Under the pieces are notes generated by a model. The model saw only the letters and a program-made list of their open reading frames with translations, ran no database searches and had not been told where the DNA came from. Of a DNA stretch of 64,000 nt, positions 1-8,803 are shown in pieces. Origin of the DNA: CAVVJA01 sp963801715 (GTDB lineage: Bacteria > Actinomycetota > Actinomycetes > Mycobacteriales > Jatrophihabitantaceae); contig CAWDGB010000014.1 in NCBI GenBank assembly GCA_963801715.1, forward strand, positions 372,001 to 436,000, read 5' to 3'. Both the position numbers and the translations under genes were made by a program. How positions within the stretch are numbered: position 1 is the stretch's first letter; each line of letters opens with the position of its first letter.

Positions 1-239
1 CCACATAGGTATGCATCGCGGCCAGCAGCGCGATGCGCACGGACATCAGCGTTGGGCGCGCGGATCGTGATGTGTAGTGGTGTCGTTCGTGACGAGGAGT
101 CGTCAGATCGAAATTAGCCCATGGCGCACTGATCTAGCCGAATTTGGGGATGCTGGGCGCCGGGCGGCGGCGGGCTGCGAAACGCACACCTTGCCGACGA
201 GCGGGTGCCAAGTGCGCTGCGAGCCATTCGATAATGAGT

Positions 240-637
240 TCAGGTATTCAGGTCGAACACCGCCGACCAGAGGTCGTTTTCGGTGTACAGCGCCGCAACA
301 TCATTCAGTTCTACGTCGGCACTGTCCGCGGCACCGTCGGCGCTATCGGCGATCCACCACTCCGCTCCTGGAAGGCCAGCTGATGCATACGCTCGCGTTC
401 CCGGGTCCTGCCTCTCATACGTCGCCCGTGCCTCTGCGACGACCTCCACGTCCTCTACGACTCGTTTGTGGTCCGTTCCCCGAGGTCGTACTGCTGGAGT
501 AGGTCGCAGAGCTTGTCGCCATCAATAAGCTCGATCGGCGTCGCACCGTCACGGTTGGCCTCCTTCTTGGCCTCCGCCGTGAAAGTGCCTGTCGTGATTA
601 GCAGGCCCTTCTCACCCCGCCCGGCCATTGCACCTCG
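240..637 (-). pseudogene. Mrr-type restriction endonuclease C-terminal fragment (copy 1)
   Basis: Read on the minus strand, 637 down to about 485 encodes the C-terminal part of an Mrr-type nuclease domain (AMAGRGEKGLLITTGTF, then IELIDGDKLCDLLQQYDLG). The frame stops at 455-457. Comparison with the second copy near 14.5 kb shows one missing base in the acaaacgag stretch; in the shifted frame coding continues through VVEDVEVVAE to a stop at 240. The N-terminal part of the nuclease domain and its PD-(D/E)xK core are absent because homology begins abruptly at 637. Mrr-family enzymes cut modified DNA, but this fragment cannot be catalytic. The sequence after position 434 has no counterpart in copy 2 and I do not recognise it. 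Confidence 0.7.
434..637 (-). repeat. Inverted repeat, left copy (mrr fragment)
   Basis: About 204 bp that is nearly identical, in inverted orientation, to 14460-14663. The copies differ by a few substitutions and two compensating single-base indels. The right edge at 637 is sharp and falls inside the nuclease coding sequence. Confidence 0.8.
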
Positions 638-882
638 CCGGAGAGCCACGTGCGCCGAAAGGTGCCCGCGTGGTTCGGAGGGAAGCTGCGCGGCAAAGAA
701 CCGCTCATGGCGCGTATACGGCATCGGGCTGCGGAGTCGGCATCCGTCCGAGTCTCGCGGACTTCCGCCGACTTCAGAAACGGTTTGTCCGACAGAACGC
801 CACGACCACAGACGATCGCCCTTATATGCCGCCGACGCCGTACGCATCTAACCGATGAGCGAGCAGGTGTCAGGATCCACTC

Positions 883-1740
883 GTGGACGCAGAGCTCGTT
901 TCGCGCGCGATGGCCGCGGCGACAGCGCTCGCCGGGGCGCTAGGCCTGCCAGTCAACGACGCGGTCGTGATCCACAATTCGAACAAGCTCGCGCTGCGTC
1001 TCTTGCCCTGTGACGTCTTCGCTCGGGTAGCACTGCTGGGGCAGGAGGTCGCCGCGCTTGAGGTCGAGCTCGCTCAGCGGCTGGCCGCATTTTCGAGCCC
1101 CGTGGCGGCGCTTGAGCCTCGAATCGAACCGCGGGTGTTCGAGCGCGATGGCTTTGCGGTGACCTTCTGGACCTACTACGCGGCGATGACTCCTGACCAC
1201 TACTCACCGGCCGACCACGCAGACGCGCTCCGACGCCTGCACGGGGGGATGCGAGAGGTCGAGATCGCGACGCCGCACTTCACGGAACGAGTCGCAGCGG
1301 CCGAGCGGCTGGTCACGAACCGACACGAAACCCCCGCGCTCTCTGAGGGCGACCGGCATCTGCTCCTCAGCACGCTGCACAGTGCCCGTCAACAGATCCA
1401 CAGCCACGAAACCGCTGAGCAGCTGCTGCACGGCGAGCCGCACTCAGGCAACCTTCTCAGCACCGAGGACGGCTTGCTCTTCATCGACTTCGAAACGTCT
1501 TGCCGTGGGCCCGTGGAATACGATGTCGCACACGTGCCGGACGAGGTCAGCGCGCACTATCCGGATGTTGATCCAGTTGTGCTTCAAGAATGTCGCCGGC
1601 TCGTTCTTGCGATGGTCGCTGCCTGGCGCTGGGACGTCCGTGATGAATTCCCGAACGGGAACGAACACGGTCGAGACATCCTGACCTTGCTCCGCGCTGG
1701 TCCGCCCTGGCCGGCACTCGGTGCTCTCGCCGCTGAGTAA
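883..1740 (+). CDS. Aminoglycoside phosphotransferase-family (APH-fold) kinase
   Basis: This 285-residue protein belongs to the APH/choline-kinase superfamily. The C-terminal half carries the Brenner-like loop LLHGEPHSGNLL (HGE replaces the usual HGD, keeping the downstream Asn) followed by LLFIDFET, equivalent to the metal-binding DFG/DxD segment. The N-lobe is short and has no obvious glycine-rich loop, which is common in this superfamily. The substrate cannot be inferred: members phosphorylate antibiotics, choline, homoserine or other small alcohols. The start is the GTG at 883; no strong SD precedes it, so the start is moderately sure. It lies alone between decayed genes. The HGD-to-HGE change at the catalytic-base position may lower activity, so it could be a kinase-like protein rather than an enzyme. 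Confidence 0.75.
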   Translation: MDAELVSRAMAAATALAGALGLPVNDAVVIHNSNKLALRLLPCDVFARVALLGQEVAALEVELAQRLAAFSSPVAALEPRIEPRVFERDGFAVTFWTYYAAMTPDHYSPADHADALRRLHGGMREVEIATPHFTERVAAAERLVTNRHETPALSEGDRHLLLSTLHSARQQIHSHETAEQLLHGEPHSGNLLSTEDGLLFIDFETSCRGPVEYDVAHVPDEVSAHYPDVDPVVLQECRRLVLAMVAAWRWDVRDEFPNGNEHGRDILTLLRAGPPWPALGALAAE

Positions 1741-1810
1741 CGCAACGCACTCACATGCCGCATAGAGCGCGCGATGAACCATGACGGTCGCCCGGTCGTA
1801 GATTTGCTCC

Positions 1811-2163
1811 GTGAGCCTGGAATGGGTGCAGGTTGTCGTCGATGCGCGAATCCGGTTGCCCTCGAGCGGTGGTGGGCAAACTCGCTCGGTTGGGTCGTGC
1901 TGAACGACCCCGCTACGGAGTTCGAGATCTGTCCGTCGACGAACCGGCTGTCTGGGCTGATCTTTGTGCCGGTCCCGGAGGCCAAGCAGTCCACGATCCG
2001 GCTTCACCTAGACTTCCGGTCCGATGACCAGCAAGCCGAGGTCGAGCGGTTCCTGCGCGTGGCTGCGCATCGCGTCGATATTGGGCAAGGATCCTCGCCC
2101 TGGGTGGTCCTTGCGGACCCCGAGGGCAACGAATTCGATATGCTGCCGCCCCGAAGAACCTGA
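1811..2163 (+). pseudogene. VOC (glyoxalase-like) family protein, frameshifted
   Basis: The body from about 1850 (NPVALERWWANSLGW) to RLHLDFRSDD and WVVLADPEGNEFDML is a typical single-domain vicinal-oxygen-chelate protein of actinobacteria. The expected N-terminal strand, LEWVQVVVDAR, is present only in a different frame starting at the GTG at 1811. The two pieces are separated by one missing base near 1843-1850, where gatgcgcgaatccg would need an extra A. With the frame repaired the protein is about 118 residues, the normal family size. A longer open frame starting upstream at 1774 has an unrelated N-terminus and is unlikely to be the authentic start. Either the gene is dead or the base was missed in sequencing. 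Confidence 0.75.
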
Positions 2164-2594
2164 ACCGCAACAGCGCATTGTGGCTTATCCGCGGAGGAGG
2201 ACGCCTGCGCGTCGCGCCTGACCCTCATTCCGCCGAGGGTGCATTTAGGCGTTCCCCGGGCCGGCGCGTCAAGATCATCGGTAATGATCGTTTGCGCCTC
2301 CGATGATCACGCCGAGCCCCGTTGAAGCCTGCCCCTAGCCGAGGCTGTGCCGCCATTACAGGCCCCTTCGGTACGTGTACGCCGCCATGAGAGCGTGCTT
2401 CTCGCCGTACCACGCGGGTGCCTCGCTGAGCGAGTCAGGAGCGGGGGTAACCGCGGATCGACTCGAAGCCATTGCGGGGTGTCTGCAGCCCGAGGACAGT
2501 TAGCTCCAGGTCCGGTGAGGGCCCGGCTCGGCACCCGCCAGCAGGCGCGGCACCGGGCGTGGCGGACCGCCACCCGAACCCCGAGGAGCTGGCC
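2164..2594 (+). other. Gap without recognisable gene
   Basis: About 430 bp with only short overlapping frames on both strands, no RBS-supported ORF, no tRNA-like fold and no clear terminator. I see nothing assignable. Confidence 0.5.
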
Positions 2595-2732
2595 GTGGCC
2601 GACAAGTCCCCCCGCCAGTCGAGCAGCAAGAAGTCCGGCAAGTCGCTGAAGCAGAAGCGCGCCGAGAAGAAGGCAGCAGCCGCCAGTAAGGACATTCGGA
2701 CGGTCATCGCGCCCCGCCCCCTAGGCAAGTAG
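2595..2732 (+). CDS. Small basic lysine-rich actinobacterial protein
   Basis: This 45-residue protein begins VADKSPRQSSSKKSGKSLKQ and is very rich in Lys, Ser and Ala. Short proteins starting (M/V)A(D/E)KSPR and containing KKSGKSLK are widespread in actinobacteria without known function. The GTG start at 2595 is preceded by GAGGAG at 2583-2588, which decides the start over the longer upstream frame. No metal site or membrane segment is visible. The charge suggests it could bind nucleic acid, which is inference only. Confidence 0.65.
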   Translation: MADKSPRQSSSKKSGKSLKQKRAEKKAAAASKDIRTVIAPRPLGK

Positions 2733-2979
2733 CTCTGGCGACCCAACAAGTCGGCGGAGATGCTGCTCCCGACGTGATCGGCTCACCGGCCGCCGCGGCA
2801 AATATCGAAAGAGTGCGAACTGAACCGTGTCGAGGCGAACATGCCGCGACGAGTTGCGGCGCCGGGGACGGTGGGTGGAGCCACGGCTGTTCGCGTGGCT
2901 TTTCCCCGCCTGAACCGGGATGCTGAACACGGCCGGCGGTCGCACCGGGCGAGGGTCGGCATGTGCGGAGGCTGCTGTG

Positions 2980-4005
2980 GTGACCGGTGCTGTCGACGCG
3001 CGACGAGGTAGTGATTTCGCCGGCTTGTGCCGGCAGGTGCGTGCCGCGAGGTTGTTGGATCGTCGCCGTGGTCATTATGCGGCGCGGATCGCCGTGACCG
3101 GGCTGGCGTTCGCCGCACTGTGGTGGATGTTCGCCGTGGTGGGCGGGTCCTGGTACCAGATGATCGTGGCCGCGGCGATGGGGATGGTGTTCACCCAGGT
3201 CGCGTTCCTCGGCCATGACGGCGGCCACCAGCAGGTGTGTCGTTCACGCCGCGGCAACGACACGATCGGGGTGCTCGCCGGCGATCTGCTCGTCGGGCTC
3301 AGTTACGGCTGGTGGGTGGATAAGCACAGCCGGCATCACGCGCATCCCAATCAGGAGGGGTATGACCCGGATATCGGCGACGGCGTGCTCGCGTTCACCA
3401 CCACCCAGGTCGCCGCCCGCGGGGGCGCGGTCGGGCGGTTGGTCGCCCGGCACCAGGCATGGCTGTTTTTCCCGCTGCTCACCCTGGAGGGCATTAACCT
3501 GCACGTCGCCAGCATGCGTTCGCTGCTGCAGCGCCGATCCGCCCGGTACCGGCGCGTCGAACTCGCCCTGTTCGGGCTGCACGTCGCCGGCTATCTCGGC
3601 GCGGTGTTCCTCGTGCTGTCTCCGGTCAAGGCGCTGCTGTTCATCGCGATCCATCAGGGCGTTTTCGGCCTGTACATGGGGTGCTCGTTCGCCCCCAATC
3701 ACAAGGGAATGCCGATTATCCCTGAGGGAGCTGACGTCGACTTTCTGCGCCGCCAGGTCCTGACATCCCGCAACGTTCGCGGCGGATGGTTCACCGACTT
3801 GCTGCTCGGCGGGCTGAACTACCAGGTCGAGCACCATCTGTTCCCGAACATGCCCCGACCCAGCCTGCGCCGGGCGCAGGCTCTGGTCCGGGCGTACTGC
3901 CACGACCACCGCATCACCTACACCGAGACCAGCCTGGTCGGCTCCTACCTCGCCGCCCTGCGCCACCTGCACGCGCTCGGCGCGCCGCTGCGGGTCCGCG
4001 CGTAG
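2980..4005 (+). CDS. Membrane fatty acid desaturase
   Basis: This 341-residue integral-membrane non-haem di-iron desaturase has the three histidine boxes in order: HDGGHQQ, then HSRHH followed by HPNQEGYDPDIGDG, and QVEHHLFP near the C-terminus. The last box (QxxHH) is typical of acyl-lipid or acyl-CoA front-end/linoleoyl-type desaturases. Hydrophobic segments lie around ALWWMFAVVGG and AAAMGMVFTQVAFL before box 1 and around LFGLHVAGYLGAVFLVL and ALLFIAIHQGVFGLY between boxes 2 and 3. It would introduce a double bond into membrane acyl chains using O2 and an electron donor. GGAGG at 2967-2971 sits 8 bp before GTG 2980, which I take as the start; GTG 2977 is an alternative. Neighbouring TetR and Hsp20 genes suggest a stress-adaptation cluster, which is inference. 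Confidence 0.88.
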   Translation: MTGAVDARRGSDFAGLCRQVRAARLLDRRRGHYAARIAVTGLAFAALWWMFAVVGGSWYQMIVAAAMGMVFTQVAFLGHDGGHQQVCRSRRGNDTIGVLAGDLLVGLSYGWWVDKHSRHHAHPNQEGYDPDIGDGVLAFTTTQVAARGGAVGRLVARHQAWLFFPLLTLEGINLHVASMRSLLQRRSARYRRVELALFGLHVAGYLGAVFLVLSPVKALLFIAIHQGVFGLYMGCSFAPNHKGMPIIPEGADVDFLRRQVLTSRNVRGGWFTDLLLGGLNYQVEHHLFPNMPRPSLRRAQALVRAYCHDHRITYTETSLVGSYLAALRHLHALGAPLRVRA

Positions 4006-4517
4006 CCCAAGATCCTCTCGCAAACCCCCAGACGTCGGTCGGAGTGGGGCGGACGTCCATCAGCGCAAAGTCGACGTCGCCCGCGAGCAGGTCGTGGAGG
4101 ACGCGCGCTGGCGGTGCCCACCGCGGGAGGACTGCTCACCATCTGCGGCAGTAGCGCGCGTCGCGGAGCGCACGCGGAGCGGCACAACCCATGAGATGCG
4201 TCCGCATCCGTTGGCCGCTGGAAGAGCGCGCTCAGACTCAACGTCCCGGGCATCGACGCGGGCTACCGCGCGGGTCAGCGAATCGTCGTGGTCGGCGTCG
4301 TCGTGTCGGACGCGGGCAACGGTCACGTAGTGATCGTCGGGTGGGGGTCAGGGCGCCCACGGGTGGAGCGCTGAGCCCGGCGAGTTCTTCTCGCTGCGGT
4401 AACTGTCAGCCTTGCGTAGCGGATTGCCCGCTTCGTTAAGACGAGCATTCAGTACCGTCCGTGCGCGCCCCGCTCCTGGGCTGGTCGGCCTGGGTGTGAG
4501 TGGGCTGGCGGGTGCGG
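4006..4517 (-). other. Gap without supported gene
   Basis: About 510 bp between the desaturase and tetR. Fragmentary frames on the minus strand have protein-like stretches (ARVLHDLLAGDVDFALMD) but are interrupted, and I cannot assign a family. This may be another decayed gene. Confidence 0.4.
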
Positions 4518-5096
4518 TCAGGTCGGTGGGTGTGGTGGGTCGGGCGGGGTGTTGGTCGGTGCGCAGCCGGCCATCGCGGTGTGGAGGAGGGCGTCGCGGT
4601 GGGTGGCGAGTTGTGCTGGGGTGAGGGTGCGGATTGGGCGCCACAGGGATCCGAGGGCTGCGGTGGCGCGTGCGGTGGCTGCGGTTCCGTCGGCGGTGGA
4701 GCCGGTGATGGCCTGGCACATGCGCTCGGTGTTGTGGTGCAGCCGGGCGCCGATCTGGGGGTGGTTCAGCACGGCTTTGTCGCTGTCGACCCAGGCGGCG
4801 ATCTGGCTGTGGTTGGTCAGTGTGGTGAGGTAGTCCTCGAGGAGGGAGCGCACTCCGTCGGGCCAGTGCGGTGTGGTCGGGTGGCGGTCAACGAGCGCGT
4901 CGAGGCTGTCGAGCAGCGGGTCGGCTGCCGCGTGCAGCAGGTCGTTTTTGCTGCGGAAGTGGTAGCTAACGGCGGCCTTGCTCATGCCGGTGGCGGTGGC
5001 CAGCTCGGCGACGCTGGTTGCGTCGTAGCCGCGTTGGGTGAAGCTGTTCAGCGCGGCGGTGAGCAGGGTGTCGCGTCGGTTGCGGGTGCCGGGCAT
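4518..5096 (-). CDS. TetR-family transcriptional regulator
   Basis: This 192-residue protein has a clear N-terminal HTH: RRDTLLTAALNSFTQRGYDA, then TSVAELATATGMSKAAVSYHF, then RSKNDLL. The ligand-binding C-terminal domain is divergent, as usual for TetR proteins. It is transcribed away from hsp20 (5358), and a near-perfect inverted repeat lies 33 bp upstream at 5129-5142. It therefore probably represses itself and hsp20. A decayed paralogue lies at 10030-10226 beside a second hsp20. The Ala/Pro/Thr-rich C-terminal tail (TNTPPDPPHPPT) is unusual but of unknown relevance. Confidence 0.88.
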   Translation of the reverse strand: MPGTRNRRDTLLTAALNSFTQRGYDATSVAELATATGMSKAAVSYHFRSKNDLLHAAADPLLDSLDALVDRHPTTPHWPDGVRSLLEDYLTTLTNHSQIAAWVDSDKAVLNHPQIGARLHHNTERMCQAITGSTADGTAATARATAALGSLWRPIRTLTPAQLATHRDALLHTAMAGCAPTNTPPDPPHPPT

Positions 5097-5128
5097 GGTG
5101 GGCCTTCCAGGCTGTACCCGCCAGTTAC

Positions 5129-5142
5129 TGGACGGACGTTCA
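5129..5142. promoter_or_regulatory. Putative TetR operator, copy 1
   Basis: TGGACGGACGTTCA is an imperfect inverted repeat (TGGACG-GA-CGTTCA, one mismatch) in the divergent tetR/hsp20 intergenic region. The same sequence in perfect palindromic form occurs at 10254-10267 in front of the second hsp20. Conservation of the site in both copies supports an operator role. Confidence 0.55.
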
Positions 5143-5357
5143 CCCAGCAGTGTACGGTCAGGGTGTCGGCCGCCGCCGCCGGTCAGCCCACAGCGTGATC
5201 ATTCGACAGTCGCCGAGACGACTAGCACACGCTCCCGGTACGGCCGCCGGCCGCCGACAGAAGGGTCTGCTTCCGGCTGGGACGGGCGGTGACACGACAC
5301 GCCGCACGAGCCCCGGCCGGCGGCACGGCAGGATCCCTCCCGGATGAGGTGAGAATC

Positions 5358-5783
5358 ATGTTGGTTGCCACCGATCCGTTCCGGGACTTCAACCGACTCG
5401 CCCCACAGGTCTGGGGCACCACAGCCCGTCCCGCGGCGATGCCGATGGATGCCTGGCGGGACGGCGAGCAGATCGTGGTGCAGTTCGACCTGCCAGGGGT
5501 GGACATGTACTCGGTGGACCTGGACGTGCGGCGCAACATGCTCACCGTCCGGGCCGAGCGTCGCCCGTCAACCGGCGAGGACACCGAAATGATCGCTGCC
5601 GAACGCCCGCGAGGGGTGCTCAGGCGGCAGCTGATTCTGGGCGACACCCCGGACACCGACCGGGTGCGAGCCAGCTACACCGCCGGTGTCCTCACGCTGC
5701 GCATCCCGGTAGCCGAAAAGGCCAAACCGTTCAAGATCACCAACGCGGTCCCGGACGCCGACCGCGCTGCGCTCACCGGCTAG
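5358..5783 (+). CDS. Hsp20/alpha-crystallin small heat-shock protein, copy 1
   Basis: This 141-residue sHSP has a short N-terminal arm (MLVATDPFRDFNRL), an alpha-crystallin domain with MPMDAWRDGEQIVVQFDLPGV and MLTVRAERR, and the closing GVLTLRIPVAEKAKP motif. It would form oligomers that hold unfolding proteins in the cytosol. The ATG at 5358 follows GAGGTGAG at 5345-5352, which fixes the start over longer in-frame starts. It is divergent from tetR with a shared operator. About 10 bp downstream begins a small gene at 5794, probably the same transcript. The paralogue at 10504 shares most of the domain and the upstream DNA, showing a cassette duplication. Confidence 0.92.
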   Translation: MLVATDPFRDFNRLAPQVWGTTARPAAMPMDAWRDGEQIVVQFDLPGVDMYSVDLDVRRNMLTVRAERRPSTGEDTEMIAAERPRGVLRRQLILGDTPDTDRVRASYTAGVLTLRIPVAEKAKPFKITNAVPDADRAALTG

Positions 5784-5793
5784 GCGACACCCG

Positions 5794-6093
5794 ATGGCCA
5801 GACACGTTGTGTACCGCCGAAACGGCCAGGCCGATGAATACCAGGAACTGCCCGACGCCGAGCACCTTGAGCCCGACGTGGTGACGGTGACCTTCCCGGA
5901 CGGATCGCTGCGGTCCTACCACGCCGAGGACGGACTCGGCGGTGTCGGCTTCGAGTTCGCGCAAGCCGGAATCCTGGTGCTCCGCTTCGAAGACAGCGAC
6001 CATGTGTTGAGCGCCTTCGCGCCCACCGCCTGGACCTTGGTCAGCGGCACCGCACTCGGCGACCGCGGCCGACGATCCTCCAGCGGCCGTTGA
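5794..6093 (+). CDS. Conserved-looking small protein of unknown function
   Basis: This 99-residue acidic protein begins MARHVVYRRNGQADEYQELP and includes the strand-rich stretch VTVTFPDGSLRSYHAEDG. I do not recognise the family. It starts 10 bp after hsp20, suggesting cotranscription. Residues up to about 85 look like a compact beta-rich domain, and the last residues (GDRGRRSSSGR) look disordered. No membrane segment or cysteine pair is visible. Confidence 0.55.
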   Translation: MARHVVYRRNGQADEYQELPDAEHLEPDVVTVTFPDGSLRSYHAEDGLGGVGFEFAQAGILVLRFEDSDHVLSAFAPTAWTLVSGTALGDRGRRSSSGR

Positions 6094-6599
6094 GCTGCAC
6101 GACAGAAACCGCGGCGGCTGGGCTGCAGGGTCCACCCTGGCGGTGGGCCGTGGCGGCGTCCGCAAGGAGCCGACATCGGGTCCGGGACACAGAAAGGCGC
6201 GGGTAGCGCCCAGGCCCGATCCATGAAGGTCACCCCGTCCGGCCGGAGCCGCATTCTCGCCGAGGTCGACGCCGATTACTCGAACGCGACCGGTCCCCCG
6301 GGTGTCGCGTCGGCCAAGCCCGGGCCTGTCATGGTCCCGACGTGCGGCGGAGGAAGGCGACCGCAAGCCGAGTGACAGCGCGGATGTGACCGTGACCGCG
6401 GTTAGGGCCGCGATGGGCGCGCCTAGGAGCGCGCTGACGGCAACAAGCGGCAGCCTGCCGTCCCGGCCGCCTAGCAGCCAGCCGAGCGCTCTCTCTCTCT
6501 CTCTCTCTCTCTCTCGGGTGCAGGCGGCAGGCCCAGGGCAGCAGCCCGGTCTTTGGTCACCATCGACAGCAGCGCCCCGGTTGTGGCGGCCACAGTCAG
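6094..6599. other. Non-coding/decayed stretch containing a CT microsatellite
   Basis: No frame has a supported start or a recognisable family. It contains the dinucleotide run at 6489-6515 and borders the IS110 remnant on its right. Confidence 0.5.
6489..6515. repeat. (CT)13 dinucleotide microsatellite
   Basis: An uninterrupted 27-nt CT run, read on the minus strand as an Arg-Glu-encoding GA repeat. Such a run is rare in a GC-rich actinobacterial chromosome and is prone to slippage. Confidence 0.9.
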
Positions 6600-6880
6600 C
6601 GCCAGCACAGCGCGCGGGTCGTGCCGAGTTCGGGTCGCCGGTCTCGGCCAAGATCGCCGCGGCGCCGACCGCGACAGGCCGGGGATCGAGGTCGCAAGTT
6701 CAGTCAGCCGTAGTTCGTTAAGCTCGCTGCTCATCCCGATACTCGGCATCGGCAAGCTTGCCCGCAGCAGTGGGCCAGTCGGCCAGCACGAACGCGACCC
6801 GCTGCAGTACACCGGCCCGGTGCGCGGTCACCCCGGTGGGGTCAGCGAGCGCGGCGAACAGGCGCCGGGCTACGCGCAGA
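6600..6880 (-). pseudogene. IS110/IS116-family transposase remnant
   Basis: Three minus-strand frames give consecutive pieces of an IS110-type transposase C-terminal domain: LQRVAFVLADWPTAAGKLAD, then ELRLTELATSIPGLS (about 6672-6725), then VGAAAILAETGDP (about 6625-6670). The SIPGLS...GAAAILAETGDP signature belongs to the transposase_20 domain. At least two frameshifts separate the pieces and both gene ends are missing, so it is inactive. No terminal structures are visible. Confidence 0.65.
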
Positions 6881-6951
6881 CACGGTTTCTGTCCGCCTCT
6901 TTTGAAGATCTCGCGTCGTACGGCGCGTTTGAAGCGCCACGCCGAGGCGCC

Positions 6952-7338
6952 ATGACGGCTCTGTTTGAGCGCTACTGTGCCCGCGTGGGGGAACCTGTGC
7001 TGGATCGGCACGTCAACGTTGCGCAGCTGTGGCAACTGGCCTGTGACGCGGTCCGGAAGGGCGAGAAGTGGGGCCAGCGCAAGAAGTCGGTGAGCGACGC
7101 TATGGAGAGCTACTACACCCAGCTGCGACGTGACAAGCGCGGCGCGAAACGGTGGGTGGCTGCGGTCGTTGACGTCCTGGGGTTCTTCGACCCGTCAGCT
7201 GATTGGCGTGCTGTCGAGGTAGGCCTGCAAATGCTCGACCAGGCAGACGGTGACGTCACCGGTGTCGGTGCTGAACTGCAGCGGCTGGAGATCGTGCCGG
7301 CCTCGTCGACGAAGAACTCTTTGTACAAGAGCGTGTAG
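6952..7338 (+). CDS. Hypothetical protein
   Basis: This 128-residue ORF begins MTALFERYCARVGEPVLDRH. It is charged, with helical stretches (QLWQLACDAVRKGEKWGQRK, SVSDAMESYYTQLRRDKRG) and a hydrophobic-acidic C-terminal half. I do not recognise it. The ATG at 6952 is chosen because the upstream in-frame sequence overlaps the IS110 remnant on the other strand. No strong RBS is present. It lies between two transposase remnants, so it could be an accessory gene carried in by an element. Confidence 0.4.
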   Translation: MTALFERYCARVGEPVLDRHVNVAQLWQLACDAVRKGEKWGQRKKSVSDAMESYYTQLRRDKRGAKRWVAAVVDVLGFFDPSADWRAVEVGLQMLDQADGDVTGVGAELQRLEIVPASSTKNSLYKSV

Positions 7339-7522
7339 CGGCGACCAGCCGGCCCGAACGGCCGGAGGCTCAACGCCCTCCGTGACGGTTGTCGGCCCCA
7401 CCAGCACCAAAACCAGCTGACGCCTTCTACAAGTCGTCCACCCGTGCGGCTCGACCGCCCGCGAGGCGCCGCGCGTCCGAGGCGGCCACGATCCGTCCGC
7501 AGTGCCGCCGACAGGGGCGCCA

Positions 7523-7838
7523 TCAAGTGCGGCCGGGTTGAACCGCCTGGTTCGAGTAAGACGTCTTAAAGACGTTTCGGTAATTGGGTAATCGGAGGTC
7601 ATAGGGAACGCCGGTGTGGGCGAGGAAGGCGAAGCACAGGTCGTAGCTTGAGCCGACACGTTGCAGGCCGGACTGGGCGGCGGCGTGGGCATCGTGGATG
7701 GTCTGGGGGCCAGAGGTTGGCCAGTTCGACTGCTTTGACGTTGCCCCAGACCATCTCGATGGGGTTGAGGTCGTGGGCGTAGCCGGGGAGTCGTTCGACG
7801 AGCAGCCAGTGGCGTTGGGTGGCGATCCAGGCGGTCAT
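7523..7838 (-). pseudogene. IS630-family transposase C-terminal remnant
   Basis: The minus strand from 7838 encodes QRHWLLVERLPGYAHDLNPI then EMVWGNVKAVELANLWP, containing the DLNPIE motif with the last catalytic acidic residue of IS630/Tc1-type DDE transposases. A +1 shift in a C-run near 7707 moves the continuation (TIHDAHAAAQSGLQRVGSSY then DLCFAFLAHTG) into another frame. The first two-thirds of the gene, including the other catalytic residues, is absent, so this is a dead 3' fragment. Confidence 0.75.
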
Positions 7839-7910
7839 CGCCTCGCGCTAACGGAAACCGCGCGTTACCCCCTTGCCCCTGGGAGACTCTTCAGAAGGAG
7901 TTGATTGGTC

Positions 7911-8237
7911 ATGACCGAACCGACCCGTCCCAGCGGCGAGTGGCAGCCGATCGACACCGACCGGCTTAGCGTGCCGGTCGCGTACTTGACCGTCGATGAT
8001 GCGCGGTGGCTGGCTGGTGTGTTCGCGGATCTGGCGACCCGCGCTCACCGGCGGGCGGTTGCTGCGTTTTTCCGCTCGACCGGTCAGGTGCTCGCGGAGC
8101 TTGCCGAGGACAAGCAGGACGCGGGTGAGCGCGCTGTGTTCCGGTTCCGCGCCGAGTTGGCGGTCCCCGGTGAGCTGGAAAAGGGGCTTGCCGAGTTGGT
8201 GGACGAGGACGACGACCCGCCGCACGAAACCGCCTAG
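7911..8237 (+). CDS. Hypothetical protein with strong RBS
   Basis: This 108-residue acidic protein begins MTEPTRPSGEWQPIDTDRLS. GAAGGAG at 7894-7900, 10 bp before ATG 7911, supports translation. The middle (LTVDDARWLAGVFADLATRA then HRRAVAAFFRSTGQVLAELA) is helical and the C-terminus is Glu/Asp-rich (LAELVDEDDDPP). I do not recognise the family. No neighbour suggests a function. Confidence 0.55.
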   Translation: MTEPTRPSGEWQPIDTDRLSVPVAYLTVDDARWLAGVFADLATRAHRRAVAAFFRSTGQVLAELAEDKQDAGERAVFRFRAELAVPGELEKGLAELVDEDDDPPHETA

Positions 8238-8584
8238 CCCATCCTGGATCTGGTCAGGAACTCGATCCGGCGCAGGCGCGCGAGGCGACGGGTCGGCATG
8301 GTCGGGTGACGTCATAGACGACGCCGACGTGCCACCCACCTCCTGCACCTACATCGGCGCGTCCGGTGCTTGGCTGACCACCAACTGGCGCGTCGTCGTC
8401 CTCGTCGCGGCCTGGGCAACCGAGATGTCGAACAGCGCGGTCACGCCGGCGCCGGCCCGGTTGGGCTGTGGCTGGGCACGGCTCAGCGCGTCACCTCACG
8501 CGGTGAGGAGCCGGTATTGCTGGCTGGGTGCGCTGTGCTCATCGGGCAGCGGATCGCCCGCGGCCAGAGCCGGGAGCGCGCCGG
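8238..8584. other. Gap without recognisable gene
   Basis: About 350 bp. Only antisense shadow frames and short unsupported ORFs are present, and I see no site or repeat. Confidence 0.45.
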
Positions 8585-8803
8585 TCAGGTCGAACCCGGA
8601 CGAGGTGCGGTGATGGGGTCTTCTGCCTGCTCGACCATCCTCTGTCTGATACATGCGAGTTGCTCGGCCCGGCCATCGTTCAGCTCTTTCGTCGTCGGTT
8701 GTGCGTTGGTTAGAGCGCGGCCGGGCTCGATTCCGATTCGGACCAGCGTCCGTAGACCGATCCTGCGCAGCGCGGCGATCAGCGGGGTCCTCGTACCGGC
8801 CAT
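8585..8803 (-). CDS. Small protein translationally coupled to the HLPTGR gene
   Basis: This 72-residue protein begins MAGTRTPLIAALRRIGLRTL. Its ATG overlaps the stop codon of the upstream gene (TGATG at 8801-8805), a coupling arrangement that argues both are expressed. It is basic in the first half and mixed-charge afterwards (QPTTKELNDGRAEQLACIRQ). The family is not recognised. One cysteine is present and no membrane segment. Confidence 0.5.
   Translation of the reverse strand: MAGTRTPLIAALRRIGLRTLVRIGIEPGRALTNAQPTTKELNDGRAEQLACIRQRMVEQAEDPITAPRPGST

Noticed and set aside
1444..2007. Long minus-strand frame opposite the kinase and VOC genes
   Set aside because: Antisense shadow in GC-rich DNA; no RBS and no recognisable domain, while the plus strand carries clear families.
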